Of a stretch of 64,000 bases of DNA, positions 17,418 through 25,991 are shown piece by piece. The notes beneath the pieces were generated by a model. It was not told where the DNA came from. It worked only from the letters and a program-made list of their open reading frames with translations, and did no database searches. The stretch covers positions 4,402,001 through 4,466,000 of the forward strand of contig NC_015953.1 in assembly GCF_000177195.2 (NCBI RefSeq), given 5' to 3'. Both the position numbers and the translations under genes were made by a program. Source of the DNA: Streptomyces sp. SirexAA-E. GTDB lineage: Bacteria; Actinomycetota; Actinomycetes; Streptomycetales; Streptomycetaceae. How positions within the stretch are numbered: the first letter of the stretch is position 1; each line of letters begins with the position of its first letter.

Positions 17418-17822
17418 ATGCCCCCCAAGGGTCGTCAGGGCGCAGCCAAGAAGGTGCGTCGCAAGGAAAAGAAGAACGTCGCTCACGGCCACGCGCACAT
17501 CAAGAGCACGTTCAACAACACCATCGTCTCGATCACGGACCCCTCGGGCAACGTGATCTCCTGGGCCTCCGCCGGCCACGTCGGCTTCAAGGGCTCGCGC
17601 AAGTCCACCCCCTTCGCCGCGCAGATGGCCGCCGAGTCGGCCGCCCGCCGCGCGCAGGAGCACGGCATGCGCAAGGTCGACGTCTTCGTCAAGGGTCCCG
17701 GCTCCGGCCGTGAGACCGCGATCCGCTCCCTCCAGGCCACGGGCCTCGAGGTCGGTTCGATCCAGGACGTCACCCCGACGCCGCACAACGGCTGCCGTCC
17801 GCCGAAGCGTCGCCGCGTCTGA
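17418..17822 (+). CDS. rpsK: 30S ribosomal protein S11
   Basis: S11 (134 residues) lies on the 30S platform near the Shine-Dalgarno helix. Conserved segments are HIKSTFNNTIVSITD, the GSGRETAIRSLQATGLEV block and the terminal PHNGCRPPKRRRV. rpsD, which often follows rpsK in other bacteria, is absent here, as in other streptomycetes. Confidence 0.98.
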   Translation: MPPKGRQGAAKKVRRKEKKNVAHGHAHIKSTFNNTIVSITDPSGNVISWASAGHVGFKGSRKSTPFAAQMAAESAARRAQEHGMRKVDVFVKGPGSGRETAIRSLQATGLEVGSIQDVTPTPHNGCRPPKRRRV

Positions 17823-17904
17823 CCCGTCACGGCCGGTGACGGCCGTGCGGCAGTAGCGCTGGATCCGGGCGGTATGTCCCTTCGGGGGCGTGCCGCCCGT
17901 ATCC

Positions 17905-17934
17905 TTGTTTCATCTGTCGGGCATCAAATAGTGG
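17905..17934 (+). promoter_or_regulatory. Possible rpoA promoter
   Basis: TTGTTT and TAGTGG are separated by 18 bases just before the rpoA start. The -35 is a fair match and the -10 a moderate one. It would give a very short leader. It may add to read-through from infA-rpsK. Confidence 0.35.
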
Positions 17935-17959
17935 GTGCCCACGACTGAAGGATCTCCCC

Positions 17960-18982
17960 ATGCTTATCGCTCAGCGTCCGTCGCTGACCGAAGAGGTCGT
18001 CGACGAGTTCCGCTCCCGGTTCGTGATCGAGCCGCTGGAGCCGGGCTTCGGCTACACCCTCGGTAACTCCCTGCGTCGTACCCTCCTCTCCTCGATCCCC
18101 GGTGCCGCTGTCACCAGCATCCGGATCGACGGCGTCCTGCACGAGTTCACCACCGTGCCGGGTGTCAAGGAGGACGTCACCGACCTCATCCTCAACATCA
18201 AGCAGCTGGTCGTCTCCTCGGAGCACGACGAGCCGGTCGTGATGTACCTGCGCAAGCAGGGCCCCGGCCTGGTCACCGCCGCGGACATCGCGCCGCCGGC
18301 CGGTGTCGAGGTGCACAACCCGGACCTGGTCCTCGCCACGCTGAACGGCAAGGGCAAGCTGGAGATGGAGCTGACCGTCGAGCGCGGTCGCGGCTACGTC
18401 TCCGCCGTCCAGAACAAGCAGGTGGGCCAGGAGATCGGCCGTATCCCGGTCGACTCCATCTACTCGCCGGTGCTCAAGGTCACGTACAAGGTCGAGGCGA
18501 CCCGTGTCGAGCAGCGCACCGACTTCGACAAGCTGATCGTCGACGTCGAGACCAAGCAGGCCATGCGTCCCCGTGACGCCATGGCGTCGGCCGGCAAGAC
18601 CCTGGTCGAGCTGTTCGGCCTGGCGCGCGAGCTCAACATCGACGCCGAGGGCATCGACATGGGCCCGTCCCCGACGGACGCCGCGCTCGCCGCCGATCTG
18701 GCGCTGCCGATCGAGGAGCTCGAGCTCACGGTCCGTTCGTACAACTGCCTCAAGCGCGAGGGCATCCACTCGGTGGGCGAGCTCGTCGCCCGCTCCGAGG
18801 CGGACCTGCTCGACATCCGCAACTTCGGCGCCAAGTCGATCGACGAGGTCAAGGCGAAGCTGGCCGGCATGGGCCTGGCGCTCAAGGACAGCCCGCCCGG
18901 ATTCGACCCGACCGCCGCCGCGGACGCCTTCGGCGCGGACGACGACGCGGACGCCGGTTTCGTGGAGACCGAGCAGTACTGA
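17960..18982 (+). CDS. rpoA: DNA-directed RNA polymerase subunit alpha
   Basis: The alpha subunit (340 residues) dimerises to start core polymerase assembly. The N-terminal domain (to about residue 235) carries EPLEPGFGYTLGNSLRRTLLSSIPGAAV. The C-terminal domain (about 250-315) has the DNA- and activator-binding motifs SYNCLKREGIHSVGELV and NFGAKSIDEVKAKLAGMGL. An acidic tail of ~25 residues follows. AAGGATC precedes the ATG. Confidence 0.98.
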   Translation: MLIAQRPSLTEEVVDEFRSRFVIEPLEPGFGYTLGNSLRRTLLSSIPGAAVTSIRIDGVLHEFTTVPGVKEDVTDLILNIKQLVVSSEHDEPVVMYLRKQGPGLVTAADIAPPAGVEVHNPDLVLATLNGKGKLEMELTVERGRGYVSAVQNKQVGQEIGRIPVDSIYSPVLKVTYKVEATRVEQRTDFDKLIVDVETKQAMRPRDAMASAGKTLVELFGLARELNIDAEGIDMGPSPTDAALAADLALPIEELELTVRSYNCLKREGIHSVGELVARSEADLLDIRNFGAKSIDEVKAKLAGMGLALKDSPPGFDPTAAADAFGADDDADAGFVETEQY

Positions 18983-18996
18983 GCCGTTCCCCGGCC

Positions 18997-19021
18997 GGGG
19001 CGCCCTGTGAGGGGCGTCCCC
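18997..19021 (+). terminator. Weak hairpin between rpoA and rplQ
   Basis: The G-rich arm at 18997-19005 can pair with 19012-19021, with one bulged base, to give about nine pairs. It may modulate transcription into rplQ. It is less regular than the other hairpins in this window. Confidence 0.4.
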
Positions 19022-19118
19022 GTGCCGGGTGGGGCCGCACGACTTCCGCGGGGCGACCGCCTCGCGGGAACTGACACCGGTACCTGATACGGCCGGTGCA
19101 GCACACAAGGAGAAAACC

Positions 19119-19625
19119 ATGCCTCAGCCCGCCAAGGGTGCCCGTCTGGGCGGCAGCGCCGCGCACGAGAAGCTTCTTCTCATCAACCTCGCGAAGTCGC
19201 TGTTCGAGCACGGCCGCATCACCACGACCGAGGCCAAGGCCCGCCGCCTGCGTCCGGTCGCCGAGCGTTTCATCACCAAGGCGAAGAAGGGCGACATCCA
19301 CAACCGTCGCCTGGTGCTGCAGTCGATCACGGACAAGAGCATCGTGCACACGCTCTTCACCGAGATCGCCCCGCGGTACGAGAACCGCCCCGGTGGTTAC
19401 ACCCGCATCACCAAGATCGGCAACCGTCGCGGCGACAACGCCCCGATGGCCGTCATCGAGCTGGTCGAGGCGCTGACCGTGGCCCAGCAGGCCACCGGTG
19501 AGGCCGAGGCCGCCACGAAGCGCGCGGTCAAGGAAGACGCCCTCAAGAAGGACGAGGCTCCGGCCGAGACCGTCGAGGACGCCAAGCCGGCCGACGAGGC
19601 CGCCGAGGAGTCCAAGGACGCCTGA
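19119..19625 (+). CDS. rplQ: 50S ribosomal protein L17
   Basis: L17 contacts the tunnel exit rim. The first ~120 residues are the conserved domain (MPQPAKGARLGGSAAHEKLLLINLAKSLFEHGRI). The last ~45 residues form a Lys/Glu/Ala-rich acidic tail absent from the 127-residue E. coli protein, giving 168 residues. The start at 19119 has AAGGAG 6 bases upstream. Confidence 0.97.
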   Translation: MPQPAKGARLGGSAAHEKLLLINLAKSLFEHGRITTTEAKARRLRPVAERFITKAKKGDIHNRRLVLQSITDKSIVHTLFTEIAPRYENRPGGYTRITKIGNRRGDNAPMAVIELVEALTVAQQATGEAEAATKRAVKEDALKKDEAPAETVEDAKPADEAAEESKDA

Positions 19626-19645
19626 GCGTCCTGACGACCCCGTCG

Positions 19646-19690
19646 CGGGCCCGCACCACCCTCCGGGGCGGTGCGGGCCCGTTCGGTTTT
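19646..19690 (+). terminator. Intrinsic terminator after rplQ
   Basis: A 12-bp stem (19646-19657 with 19670-19681) is followed by TTCGGTTTT. This is one of the few hairpins here with a T-rich tail. It ends the alpha operon, 15 bases before truA. Confidence 0.8.
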
Positions 19691-19704
19691 GAGAGGATGC
19701 GCGG

Positions 19705-20559
19705 GTGAGTGACGAGGCAGAGCCCGGATACGTGCGGGTACGGCTGGACCTTTCGTACGACGGGAAGGATTTCTCGGGCTGGGCGAAGCAGACCGGCAGG
19801 CGGACCGTGCAGGGCGAGATCGAGGACGCGCTGCGGACGGTGACCCGGTCGTCGGTGACGTACGACCTGACGGTCGCCGGGCGCACCGACGCGGGGGTGC
19901 ACGCGCGCGGGCAGGTGGCGCACGTGGACCTGCCGGTGGAGGTGTGGGCCGAGCACCGGGAGAAGCTGCTGCGCCGGATGGCGGGGCGGCTGCCGCTGGA
20001 CGTACGGATCTGGCGGGCCGAGGAGGCCCCGGCGGGGTTCAACGCGCGCTTCTCCGCGCTGTGGAGGCGTTACGCGTACCGGGTGGGGGACCGGCCGGGT
20101 GGCGTGGATCCTCTGACGCGGGGTCATGTGCTGTGGCACGACCGGCCGTTGGACCTGGACGCGATGAACGAGGCGGCGGCACGGATGACGGGTGAGCACG
20201 ACTTCGCCGCGTACTGCAAGAAACGTGAGGGTGCCACGACCATCCGCACGCTCCAGAAGCTGCACTGGGTGCGGGACGGGGAGTCCGGCGTGCTCACGGC
20301 GACCGTGCAGGCCGACGCCTTCTGCCACAACATGGTGCGGGCGCTGATCGGCGCGGCCCTGTTCGTCGGTGACGGGCGGCGCCCGGCCGGCTGGCCCGCC
20401 GAGGTGCTGGCCGCGAGGGTGCGGGACCCGGCGGTGCACGTGGTGCGGCCGCACGGGCTGACGCTGGAGGAAGTCGCCTACCCGGCGGACGCGTTGCTGG
20501 CGGCCCGCGCCGTGGAGGCCCGTAACGTCAGGTCGCTGCCGGGCGCGGGCTGCTGCTGA
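19705..20559 (+). CDS. truA: tRNA pseudouridine synthase A
   Basis: TruA (284 residues) makes pseudouridine at positions 38-40 of the tRNA anticodon stem. The catalytic Asp is residue 62 in the motif AGRTDAGVHARGQ. The DLSYDGKDFSGWAKQ start and the C-terminal FCHNMVRALIGAALFVG segment are also family features. The start is GTG at 19705 with GAGAGGA upstream. It lies directly behind the rplQ terminator and converges on the next gene with a 7-base gap. Confidence 0.96.
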   Translation: MSDEAEPGYVRVRLDLSYDGKDFSGWAKQTGRRTVQGEIEDALRTVTRSSVTYDLTVAGRTDAGVHARGQVAHVDLPVEVWAEHREKLLRRMAGRLPLDVRIWRAEEAPAGFNARFSALWRRYAYRVGDRPGGVDPLTRGHVLWHDRPLDLDAMNEAAARMTGEHDFAAYCKKREGATTIRTLQKLHWVRDGESGVLTATVQADAFCHNMVRALIGAALFVGDGRRPAGWPAEVLAARVRDPAVHVVRPHGLTLEEVAYPADALLAARAVEARNVRSLPGAGCC

Positions 20560-20566
20560 GCGGGCG

Positions 20567-21430
20567 TCAGGTGGTGGGGGGCTCGGCCGCGGCCGAGGCC
20601 TGGACCTCGCCTCGGTGGCGGATCTGGCGGAAGGTGAAGTCCCGCACGTCGTTGCCGGCCGCGAAGACGTCCTTGTCCGCCTTGGTGACGCTCGTGCCGT
20701 CGGTGAAGCCGCCGACCGTGAAGTAGGCGTAGCGGCCGTAGTAGTTGGAGGTGCGCCGGCAGACGGCGCCGCCGCGGCAGAAGGTGGGGACGCCCGCGCC
20801 GCTGAGGGAGGCGAGGCCGCCGGACGCCTCCTGGGCCGCCTTCTTCGCCTCGGCCTCGGTGGCGAACACGGCGAGCCCGACGGTGACGGCCACCCCGTCC
20901 TTGCTGTACGTGGCGCGGACGACCTGGTCGCAGCCGTTGGCCGTGAGGATCGAGCCGAGGGCGCCCTGGGTGGTCGCGGCGCAGCTCCTGGTGTCGTGCG
21001 TGGCGCCCTTGGCGTAGACGCGGTCGCCCATCGTCAGCTTCTTGCCCGGGAAGAAGGCGTCCACGGTGACGGGGGCCTTGTCCTTGCGGGCGTCGGCTAT
21101 GTAGTCCTTCGGGTCCGGCGGGGGCGGGGGCGCGACGGACGAGAAGGAGGGCTGCGGCGCCGTGCTCTGCTCCGGAAGATCCTCGGGGGCGGGCAGTTGG
21201 CTCGTCTTCCCGTCCGACGCGGAGGCGCCGCCGTGGTTGCCGGTCGTGATGACGGCGGTGGCCACGATCGCGGCGACGGCCGCGGTGGCGAGCGCGCCGC
21301 CCCCGATCATCAGCCACTTCCGGCGCCGGCCGCGCGCCGCGGACGCCTCGGCCAGTGCCGCCCAGTCCGGAGTCCGGTTCTCTCCCGGTCCTCCCGGCCC
21401 CCAGGAGGGCCCCCCTTGCCCAAAGCTCAT
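20567..21430 (-). CDS. Membrane-anchored hypothetical protein
   Basis: This 287-residue protein has a Gly/Pro-rich cytoplasmic N-terminus and one hydrophobic segment at about residues 40-62. A Pro/Ser-rich linker (75-105) and an extracytoplasmic domain of ~170 residues follow. The outer domain has four Cys, two in the pattern FCRGGAVC, suggesting disulphides. I do not recognise a named family. Similar proteins occur widely in Streptomyces near ribosomal genes, so it may be a conserved envelope protein of the genus. Confidence 0.75.
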   Translation of the reverse strand: MSFGQGGPSWGPGGPGENRTPDWAALAEASAARGRRRKWLMIGGGALATAAVAAIVATAVITTGNHGGASASDGKTSQLPAPEDLPEQSTAPQPSFSSVAPPPPPDPKDYIADARKDKAPVTVDAFFPGKKLTMGDRVYAKGATHDTRSCAATTQGALGSILTANGCDQVVRATYSKDGVAVTVGLAVFATEAEAKKAAQEASGGLASLSGAGVPTFCRGGAVCRRTSNYYGRYAYFTVGGFTDGTSVTKADKDVFAAGNDVRDFTFRQIRHRGEVQASAAAEPPTT

Positions 21431-21495
21431 GCGCGAATCCTAGTGCCGCTCCCGGCGAACATGGCCGGGCACGGCACAGACCGGCGGTAAACCGG

Positions 21496-21525
21496 TTGGG
21501 CCACGGCTTCGCGGGCCGTGACAAT
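21496..21525 (+). promoter_or_regulatory. Putative promoter for a leaderless ABC-F transcript
   Basis: TTGGGC and GACAAT with 18-base spacing lie directly before the ATG at 21532. Transcription would begin about at the A of the start codon. No purine-rich binding site lies between the -10 and the ATG. Confidence 0.4.
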
Positions 21526-21531
21526 GCTGTC

Positions 21532-23151
21532 ATGGGACATCTTGAAGCGGGCCATCTGGAGTACTACCTGCCGGACGGGCGGGTGCTGCTCGGCGACGCC
21601 TCGTTCCGGGTGGCGGACGGGGCGGTCGTCGCCCTCGTCGGGGCGAACGGGGCGGGCAAGACGACCCTCCTGAGACTCCTCGCCGGAGAGCTCCAGCCGC
21701 ACGGCGGCTCGGTGTCGGTGAGCGGCGGGCTGGGCGTGATGGCCCAGTTCGTGGGCTCCGTACGGGACGAGCGGACCGTGCGCGACCTGCTGGTGTCCGT
21801 GGCCCAGCCGCGCATCCGGGAGGCAGCCCGGGCCGTCGACGCGGCCGAGGAGCGCATCCTGACGGTGGACGACGAGGCCGCGCAGATGGCGTACGCGCAG
21901 GCGCTCAGCGACTGGGCCGAGGCACGCGGGTACGAGGCGGAGACCCTCTGGGACATCTGCACCACGGCCGCGCTCGGCGTCCCGTACGAGAAGGCGCAGT
22001 GGCGCGAGGTGCGCACGCTCAGCGGGGGCGAGCAGAAGCGGCTCGTCCTGGAGGCGCTGCTGCGGGGCCCGGACGAGGTGCTGCTGCTGGACGAGCCGGA
22101 CAACTATCTGGACGTGCCCGGCAAGCGGTGGCTGGAGGAGAAGCTCAAGGAGACCCGTAAGACGGTCCTGTTCGTCTCCCACGACCGGGAACTGCTCTCC
22201 CGGGCCGCCGAGAAGATCGTCAGCGTGGAGCCGAGCCCGGCCGGCTCGGACGTGTGGGTGCACGGCGGCGGCTTCGCCACGTACCACCAGGCCCGCAAGG
22301 AGCGGTTCGCGCGCTTCGAGGAGCTGCTGCGGCGCTGGGAGGAGGAGCACGCCCGGCTGAAGGCGCTCGTCCTGCGGATGCGGCAGCAGGCGGCGAACAG
22401 CCCCGACATGGCGAACCGCTACCACGCGATGCAGACCCGCTTCAAGAAGTTCGAGGAGGCGGGCCCGCCTCCCGAGCCGCCGCGTGAGCAGGACATCCGG
22501 ATGCGGCTGCGCGGCGGACGCACCGGGGTGCGGGCGGTGACCTGCGCCAACCTGGAGCTGACCGGGCTGATGAAGCCGTTCGACCTGGAGATCTACTACG
22601 GCGAGCGCGTCGCGGTCCTCGGCTCCAACGGCTCGGGCAAGTCGCACTTCCTGCGGCTGCTCGCCGGGGAGCCGGTGGCGCACACGGGGGAGTGGAAGCT
22701 CGGTGCCCGGGTCGTGCCGGGGCACTTCGCGCAGACCCACGCCCACCCGGAGCTGCTCGGCAAGACGCTCGTCGAGATCCTGTGGACGGAGCACGCCAAG
22801 GACCGCGGCGGCGCGATGTCCGTGCTGCGCCGCTACGAGCTGGAGCGCCAGGGCGACCAGGCCTTCGAGAGGCTGTCCGGCGGGCAGCAGGCCCGCTTCC
22901 AGATCCTGCTGCTGGAGCTGGCCGGCACCACCGCGCTGCTGCTGGACGAGCCGACGGACAACCTGGACCTGGAGTCGGCCGAGGCCTTGCAGGACGGGCT
23001 GGAGGTGTACGACGGCACGGTGATGGCCGTCACCCACGACCGCTGGTTCGCGAAGTCCTTCGACCGGTTCCTCGTCTTCGGCTCGGACGGGGTCGTGCGG
23101 GAGGCCGCGGAGCCGGTCTGGGACGAGCGCAGGGTGCAACGCGCCAGGTAG
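21532..23151 (+). CDS. ABC-F family ATP-binding protein
   Basis: This 539-residue protein has two ABC ATPase domains and no membrane segments, so it belongs to the ABC-F class that acts on ribosomes rather than in transport. Domain 1 has Walker A GANGAGKTT, signature LSGGEQKR and Walker B LLLDEPDNYLD. Domain 2 has GSNGSGKSH, LSGGQQAR and LLLDEPTDNLD. The inter-domain linker (about 270-340) is charged and helical. Whether it protects from antibiotics or tunes translation cannot be told; the location between truA and rplM fits a translation role. The start appears leaderless. Confidence 0.9.
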   Translation: MGHLEAGHLEYYLPDGRVLLGDASFRVADGAVVALVGANGAGKTTLLRLLAGELQPHGGSVSVSGGLGVMAQFVGSVRDERTVRDLLVSVAQPRIREAARAVDAAEERILTVDDEAAQMAYAQALSDWAEARGYEAETLWDICTTAALGVPYEKAQWREVRTLSGGEQKRLVLEALLRGPDEVLLLDEPDNYLDVPGKRWLEEKLKETRKTVLFVSHDRELLSRAAEKIVSVEPSPAGSDVWVHGGGFATYHQARKERFARFEELLRRWEEEHARLKALVLRMRQQAANSPDMANRYHAMQTRFKKFEEAGPPPEPPREQDIRMRLRGGRTGVRAVTCANLELTGLMKPFDLEIYYGERVAVLGSNGSGKSHFLRLLAGEPVAHTGEWKLGARVVPGHFAQTHAHPELLGKTLVEILWTEHAKDRGGAMSVLRRYELERQGDQAFERLSGGQQARFQILLLELAGTTALLLDEPTDNLDLESAEALQDGLEVYDGTVMAVTHDRWFAKSFDRFLVFGSDGVVREAAEPVWDERRVQRAR

Positions 23152-23164
23152 GACGGGAACGGTC

Positions 23165-23198
23165 ACCCGCGCGGGGGCGTTTTGACCCGCGCGGGGGC
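23165..23198 (+). repeat. Two 14-bp direct repeats at the rplM promoter
   Basis: ACCCGCGCGGGGGC occurs at 23165-23178 and again at 23185-23198, exactly 20 bases apart. Each contains the palindrome CCCGCGCGGG. The second copy overlaps the -35 element and the spacer of the rplM promoter. Confidence 0.7.
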
Positions 23199-23211
23199 CG
23201 GACGGTAGTCT
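23182..23211 (+). promoter_or_regulatory. Promoter of rplM-rpsI
   Basis: TTGACC, 18 bases, TAGTCT: a near-consensus vegetative promoter. It lies about 185 bases before rplM and has no competing gene in between. Confidence 0.7.
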
Positions 23212-23395
23212 TCTGGTTCGTTATGCGTATTGGCTTGGTCGTTCTCACGCGAGGGGCCCTTACGTAGGTTCTCTGGAGCAGTTACCAGTGGCTCGCATAC
23301 GGGCAGCGTCCCCGGCATTGTGAGCCCCAGCTGCATGATCGCTTCAGAGGTGCCATGTGTCTGGACCCATCCACTGAAGAAGCGAAGGCTACGAA

Positions 23396-23839
23396 GTGCG
23401 TACGTACAGCCCTAAGCCCGGCGATGTCACTCGCCAGTGGCACATCATCGACGCCGAGGACATCGTTCTCGGCCGTCTGGCCACCACGGCTGCGAACCTC
23501 CTCCGGGGTAAGCACAAGGCGATCTACGCCCCCCACATGGACATGGGCGACTTCGTCATCATCATCAACGCCGACAAGGTTCACCTGTCCGGCAACAAGA
23601 AGACCCAGAAGATGGCGTACCGCCACTCCGGCTTCCCGGGCGGTCTGCGCTCCGTGCGCTACGACGAGCTGCTCTCCAAGAACCCGGAGAAGGCCGTCGA
23701 GAAGGCCATCAAGGGCATGATCCCCAAGAACACCCTGGGTCGCCAGATGCTCTCGAAGCTGAAGGTCTACGCGGGTGACCAGCACCCGCACGCTGCGCAG
23801 CAGCCGGTCCCGTACGAGATCACCCAGGTCGCGCAGTAG
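23396..23839 (+). CDS. rplM: 50S ribosomal protein L13
   Basis: L13 (147 residues) is an early assembly protein of the 50S subunit. The sequence has QWHIIDAEDIVLGRLATTAANLLRGKHK and the block GMIPKNTLGRQMLSKLKVYAG. The start is GTG at 23396 with GCGAAGG upstream. It forms a two-gene operon with rpsI. Confidence 0.97.
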   Translation: MRTYSPKPGDVTRQWHIIDAEDIVLGRLATTAANLLRGKHKAIYAPHMDMGDFVIIINADKVHLSGNKKTQKMAYRHSGFPGGLRSVRYDELLSKNPEKAVEKAIKGMIPKNTLGRQMLSKLKVYAGDQHPHAAQQPVPYEITQVAQ

Positions 23840-23884
23840 TTCCGGCCTCCCCCCTAAGACGTACAGAAAGATCTGAGGAGAATC

Positions 23885-24412
23885 GTGGCCGAGACCACTG
23901 TTGAGACGCCCGTCGAGGGCACCGAGGGCGAAGAGACCTTCGCCGAGGTGACCACCTTCGAGTCGGAGGTCCCCGTCGAGGGTGAGTACACCTCCGAGTC
24001 GCTCGCGGGCCGCTTCGGCGACCCGCAGCCCGCGGCCGGCCTGGGCCGTCGCAAGAACGCCATCGCCCGCGTCCGGATCGTTCCGGGCTCCGGCAAGTGG
24101 AAGATCAACGGTCGCACCCTTGAGGACTACTTCCCCAACAAGGTGCACCAGCAGGAAGTCAACGAGCCCTTCAAGGTGCTCGAGCTCGACGGCCGCTACG
24201 ACGTCATCGCCCGCATCTCGGGTGGCGGCGTCTCCGGTCAGGCCGGTGCCCTGCGCCTCGGCGTGGCCCGTGCGCTGAACGAGGCGGACGTGGACAACAA
24301 CCGCGCCACGCTGAAGAAGGCCGGCTTCCTCTCCCGCGACGACCGTGCGGTCGAGCGCAAGAAGGCCGGTCTCAAGAAGGCCCGTAAGGCCCCGCAGTAC
24401 AGCAAGCGCTAA
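23885..24412 (+). CDS. rpsI: 30S ribosomal protein S9
   Basis: S9 (175 residues) reaches into the decoding centre with its C-terminal tail. The conserved domain begins near residue 50 (GLGRRKNAIARVRIVPGSGKWKING) and ends in the basic KKARKAPQYSKR, whose final residues contact P-site tRNA. The first ~45 residues are an acidic extension typical of actinobacteria. The start is GTG at 23885 with GAGGAGAATC upstream. Confidence 0.97.
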   Translation: MAETTVETPVEGTEGEETFAEVTTFESEVPVEGEYTSESLAGRFGDPQPAAGLGRRKNAIARVRIVPGSGKWKINGRTLEDYFPNKVHQQEVNEPFKVLELDGRYDVIARISGGGVSGQAGALRLGVARALNEADVDNNRATLKKAGFLSRDDRAVERKKAGLKKARKAPQYSKR

Positions 24413-24439
24413 ATCGCCTGCTCATCTGCTGTACACGTT

Positions 24440-24481
24440 CGCCCCGGCGGCACACCTCGTGCTGCCGGGGCGTTCGTTTAT
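24440..24481 (+). terminator. Terminator after rpsI
   Basis: A 14-bp stem with one G-T pair (24440-24453 with 24459-24472) closes a five-base loop. The T-rich TTCGTTTAT follows. It ends the rplM-rpsI transcript, about 140 bases before glmM. Confidence 0.8.
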
Positions 24482-24623
24482 CGGCCCTCGCGGGCGTATA
24501 ACGGCTTAAGACGTTTATCGGGCTGGCGGGCGCGCCGCAGTATGTTCTGTCGCGTCGTGCGTGGCTATGCCCTGTTTTCATTGCGTTGGTTTTGCGGTTT
24601 CTGAGCACCTTCGGAGGACACCA

Positions 24624-25982
24624 GTGGGACGACTCTTCGGCACGGACGGCGTGCGCGGTGTCGCCAACGCGGACTTGACGGCCGAGCTCGCGCTCGGACT
24701 CTCGGTCGCGGCGGCGCACGTACTGGCCGAGGCCGGCACCTTCGAGGGGCATCGGGCGACCGCCGTGGTGGGACGTGATCCCCGCGCCTCGGGGGAGTTC
24801 CTGGAGGCCGCCGTCGTGGCGGGCCTGGCCAGCGCGGGAGTGGACGTGCTGCGGGTCGGCGTGCTGCCGACCCCCGCGGTGGCGTACCTGACCGGTGCGC
24901 TCGGCGCCGACATCGGTGTCATGCTCTCGGCCAGTCACAACGCCATGCCGGACAACGGCGTCAAGTTCTTCGCCCGGGGCGGCCACAAGCTGGCCGACGA
25001 GCTGGAGGACCGTATCGAGACGGTCTACGAGCAGCACCGCACCGGTGAGCCGTGGAGCCGTCCCACCGGTGCCGGAGTCGGCCGCGTCACCGACTACACC
25101 GAGGGCTTCGACCGCTATGTGGCCCACCTCATCGGTGTCCTCCCGAACCGGCTCGACGGCCTGAAGGTCGTCCTGGACGAGGCGCACGGCGCCGCCGCCC
25201 GGGTCTCGCCGGAGGCGTTCGCCCGCGCCGGCGCCGAGGTCGTCACCATCGGCGCCGAGCCGGACGGCCTGAACATCAACGACGGCTGCGGTTCCACCCA
25301 CCTGGAGCTGCTGCGGGCCGCCGTCGTCGAGCACGGCGCCGACCTCGGCATCGCGCACGACGGCGACGCGGACCGCTGCCTGGCCGTGGACGCGGCCGGC
25401 GAGGAGGTCGACGGGGACCAGATCCTCGCCGTGCTCGCCGTCGCCATGCGCGAGGCCGGACAGCTGCGCAAGGAGACCGTCGTCGGCACGGTCATGTCGA
25501 ACCTCGGCTTCAAGACGGCGATGGAGCGGGAGGGCATCCAGCTCGTCCAGACCGCCGTCGGCGACCGCTACGTGCTGGAGGCCATGAAGGCCGAGGGCTT
25601 CGCACTGGGCGGTGAGCAGTCCGGCCACGTCATCGTCCTGGACCACGCCACCACCGGCGACGGCACGCTGACCGGCCTGATGCTCGCGGCCCGGGTCGCC
25701 GCCACCGGCCGTACGCTCGCCGACCTCGCCGGGGTGATGGTGCGCCTCCCGCAGGTCCTCGTCAACGTCCCGGACGTCGACAAGTCACGCGTCGACACCT
25801 CGCCCGAGGTGGCCGCCGCCGTCGCCCGGGCCGAGCGCGACCTCGGTGACACGGGGCGGGTGCTGCTGCGCAAGTCCGGTACGGAACCGCTGGTGCGGGT
25901 CATGGTCGAGGCCGCCGACATCGAGCAGGCGCGCGCCGTGGCCGGGCAGCTGGCCGACGTGGTGAAGTCGGCCCTGGGCTGA
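24624..25982 (+). CDS. glmM: Phosphoglucosamine mutase
   Basis: GlmM (452 residues) converts glucosamine-6-phosphate to glucosamine-1-phosphate for UDP-GlcNAc and peptidoglycan synthesis. The catalytic phosphoserine is Ser104 in the motif SASHNAMPDNG. The metal loop is DGDADR, sugar binding uses the GGEQSGH motif, and the phosphate loop near the C-terminus is RKSGTEPLVRVM. The start is GTG at 24624 with GGAGGA 6 bases upstream. The partner enzyme gene glmS lies 10 kb downstream in the same direction. Confidence 0.96.
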   Translation: MGRLFGTDGVRGVANADLTAELALGLSVAAAHVLAEAGTFEGHRATAVVGRDPRASGEFLEAAVVAGLASAGVDVLRVGVLPTPAVAYLTGALGADIGVMLSASHNAMPDNGVKFFARGGHKLADELEDRIETVYEQHRTGEPWSRPTGAGVGRVTDYTEGFDRYVAHLIGVLPNRLDGLKVVLDEAHGAAARVSPEAFARAGAEVVTIGAEPDGLNINDGCGSTHLELLRAAVVEHGADLGIAHDGDADRCLAVDAAGEEVDGDQILAVLAVAMREAGQLRKETVVGTVMSNLGFKTAMEREGIQLVQTAVGDRYVLEAMKAEGFALGGEQSGHVIVLDHATTGDGTLTGLMLAARVAATGRTLADLAGVMVRLPQVLVNVPDVDKSRVDTSPEVAAAVARAERDLGDTGRVLLRKSGTEPLVRVMVEAADIEQARAVAGQLADVVKSALG

Positions 25983-25991
25983 CGGACCCGC

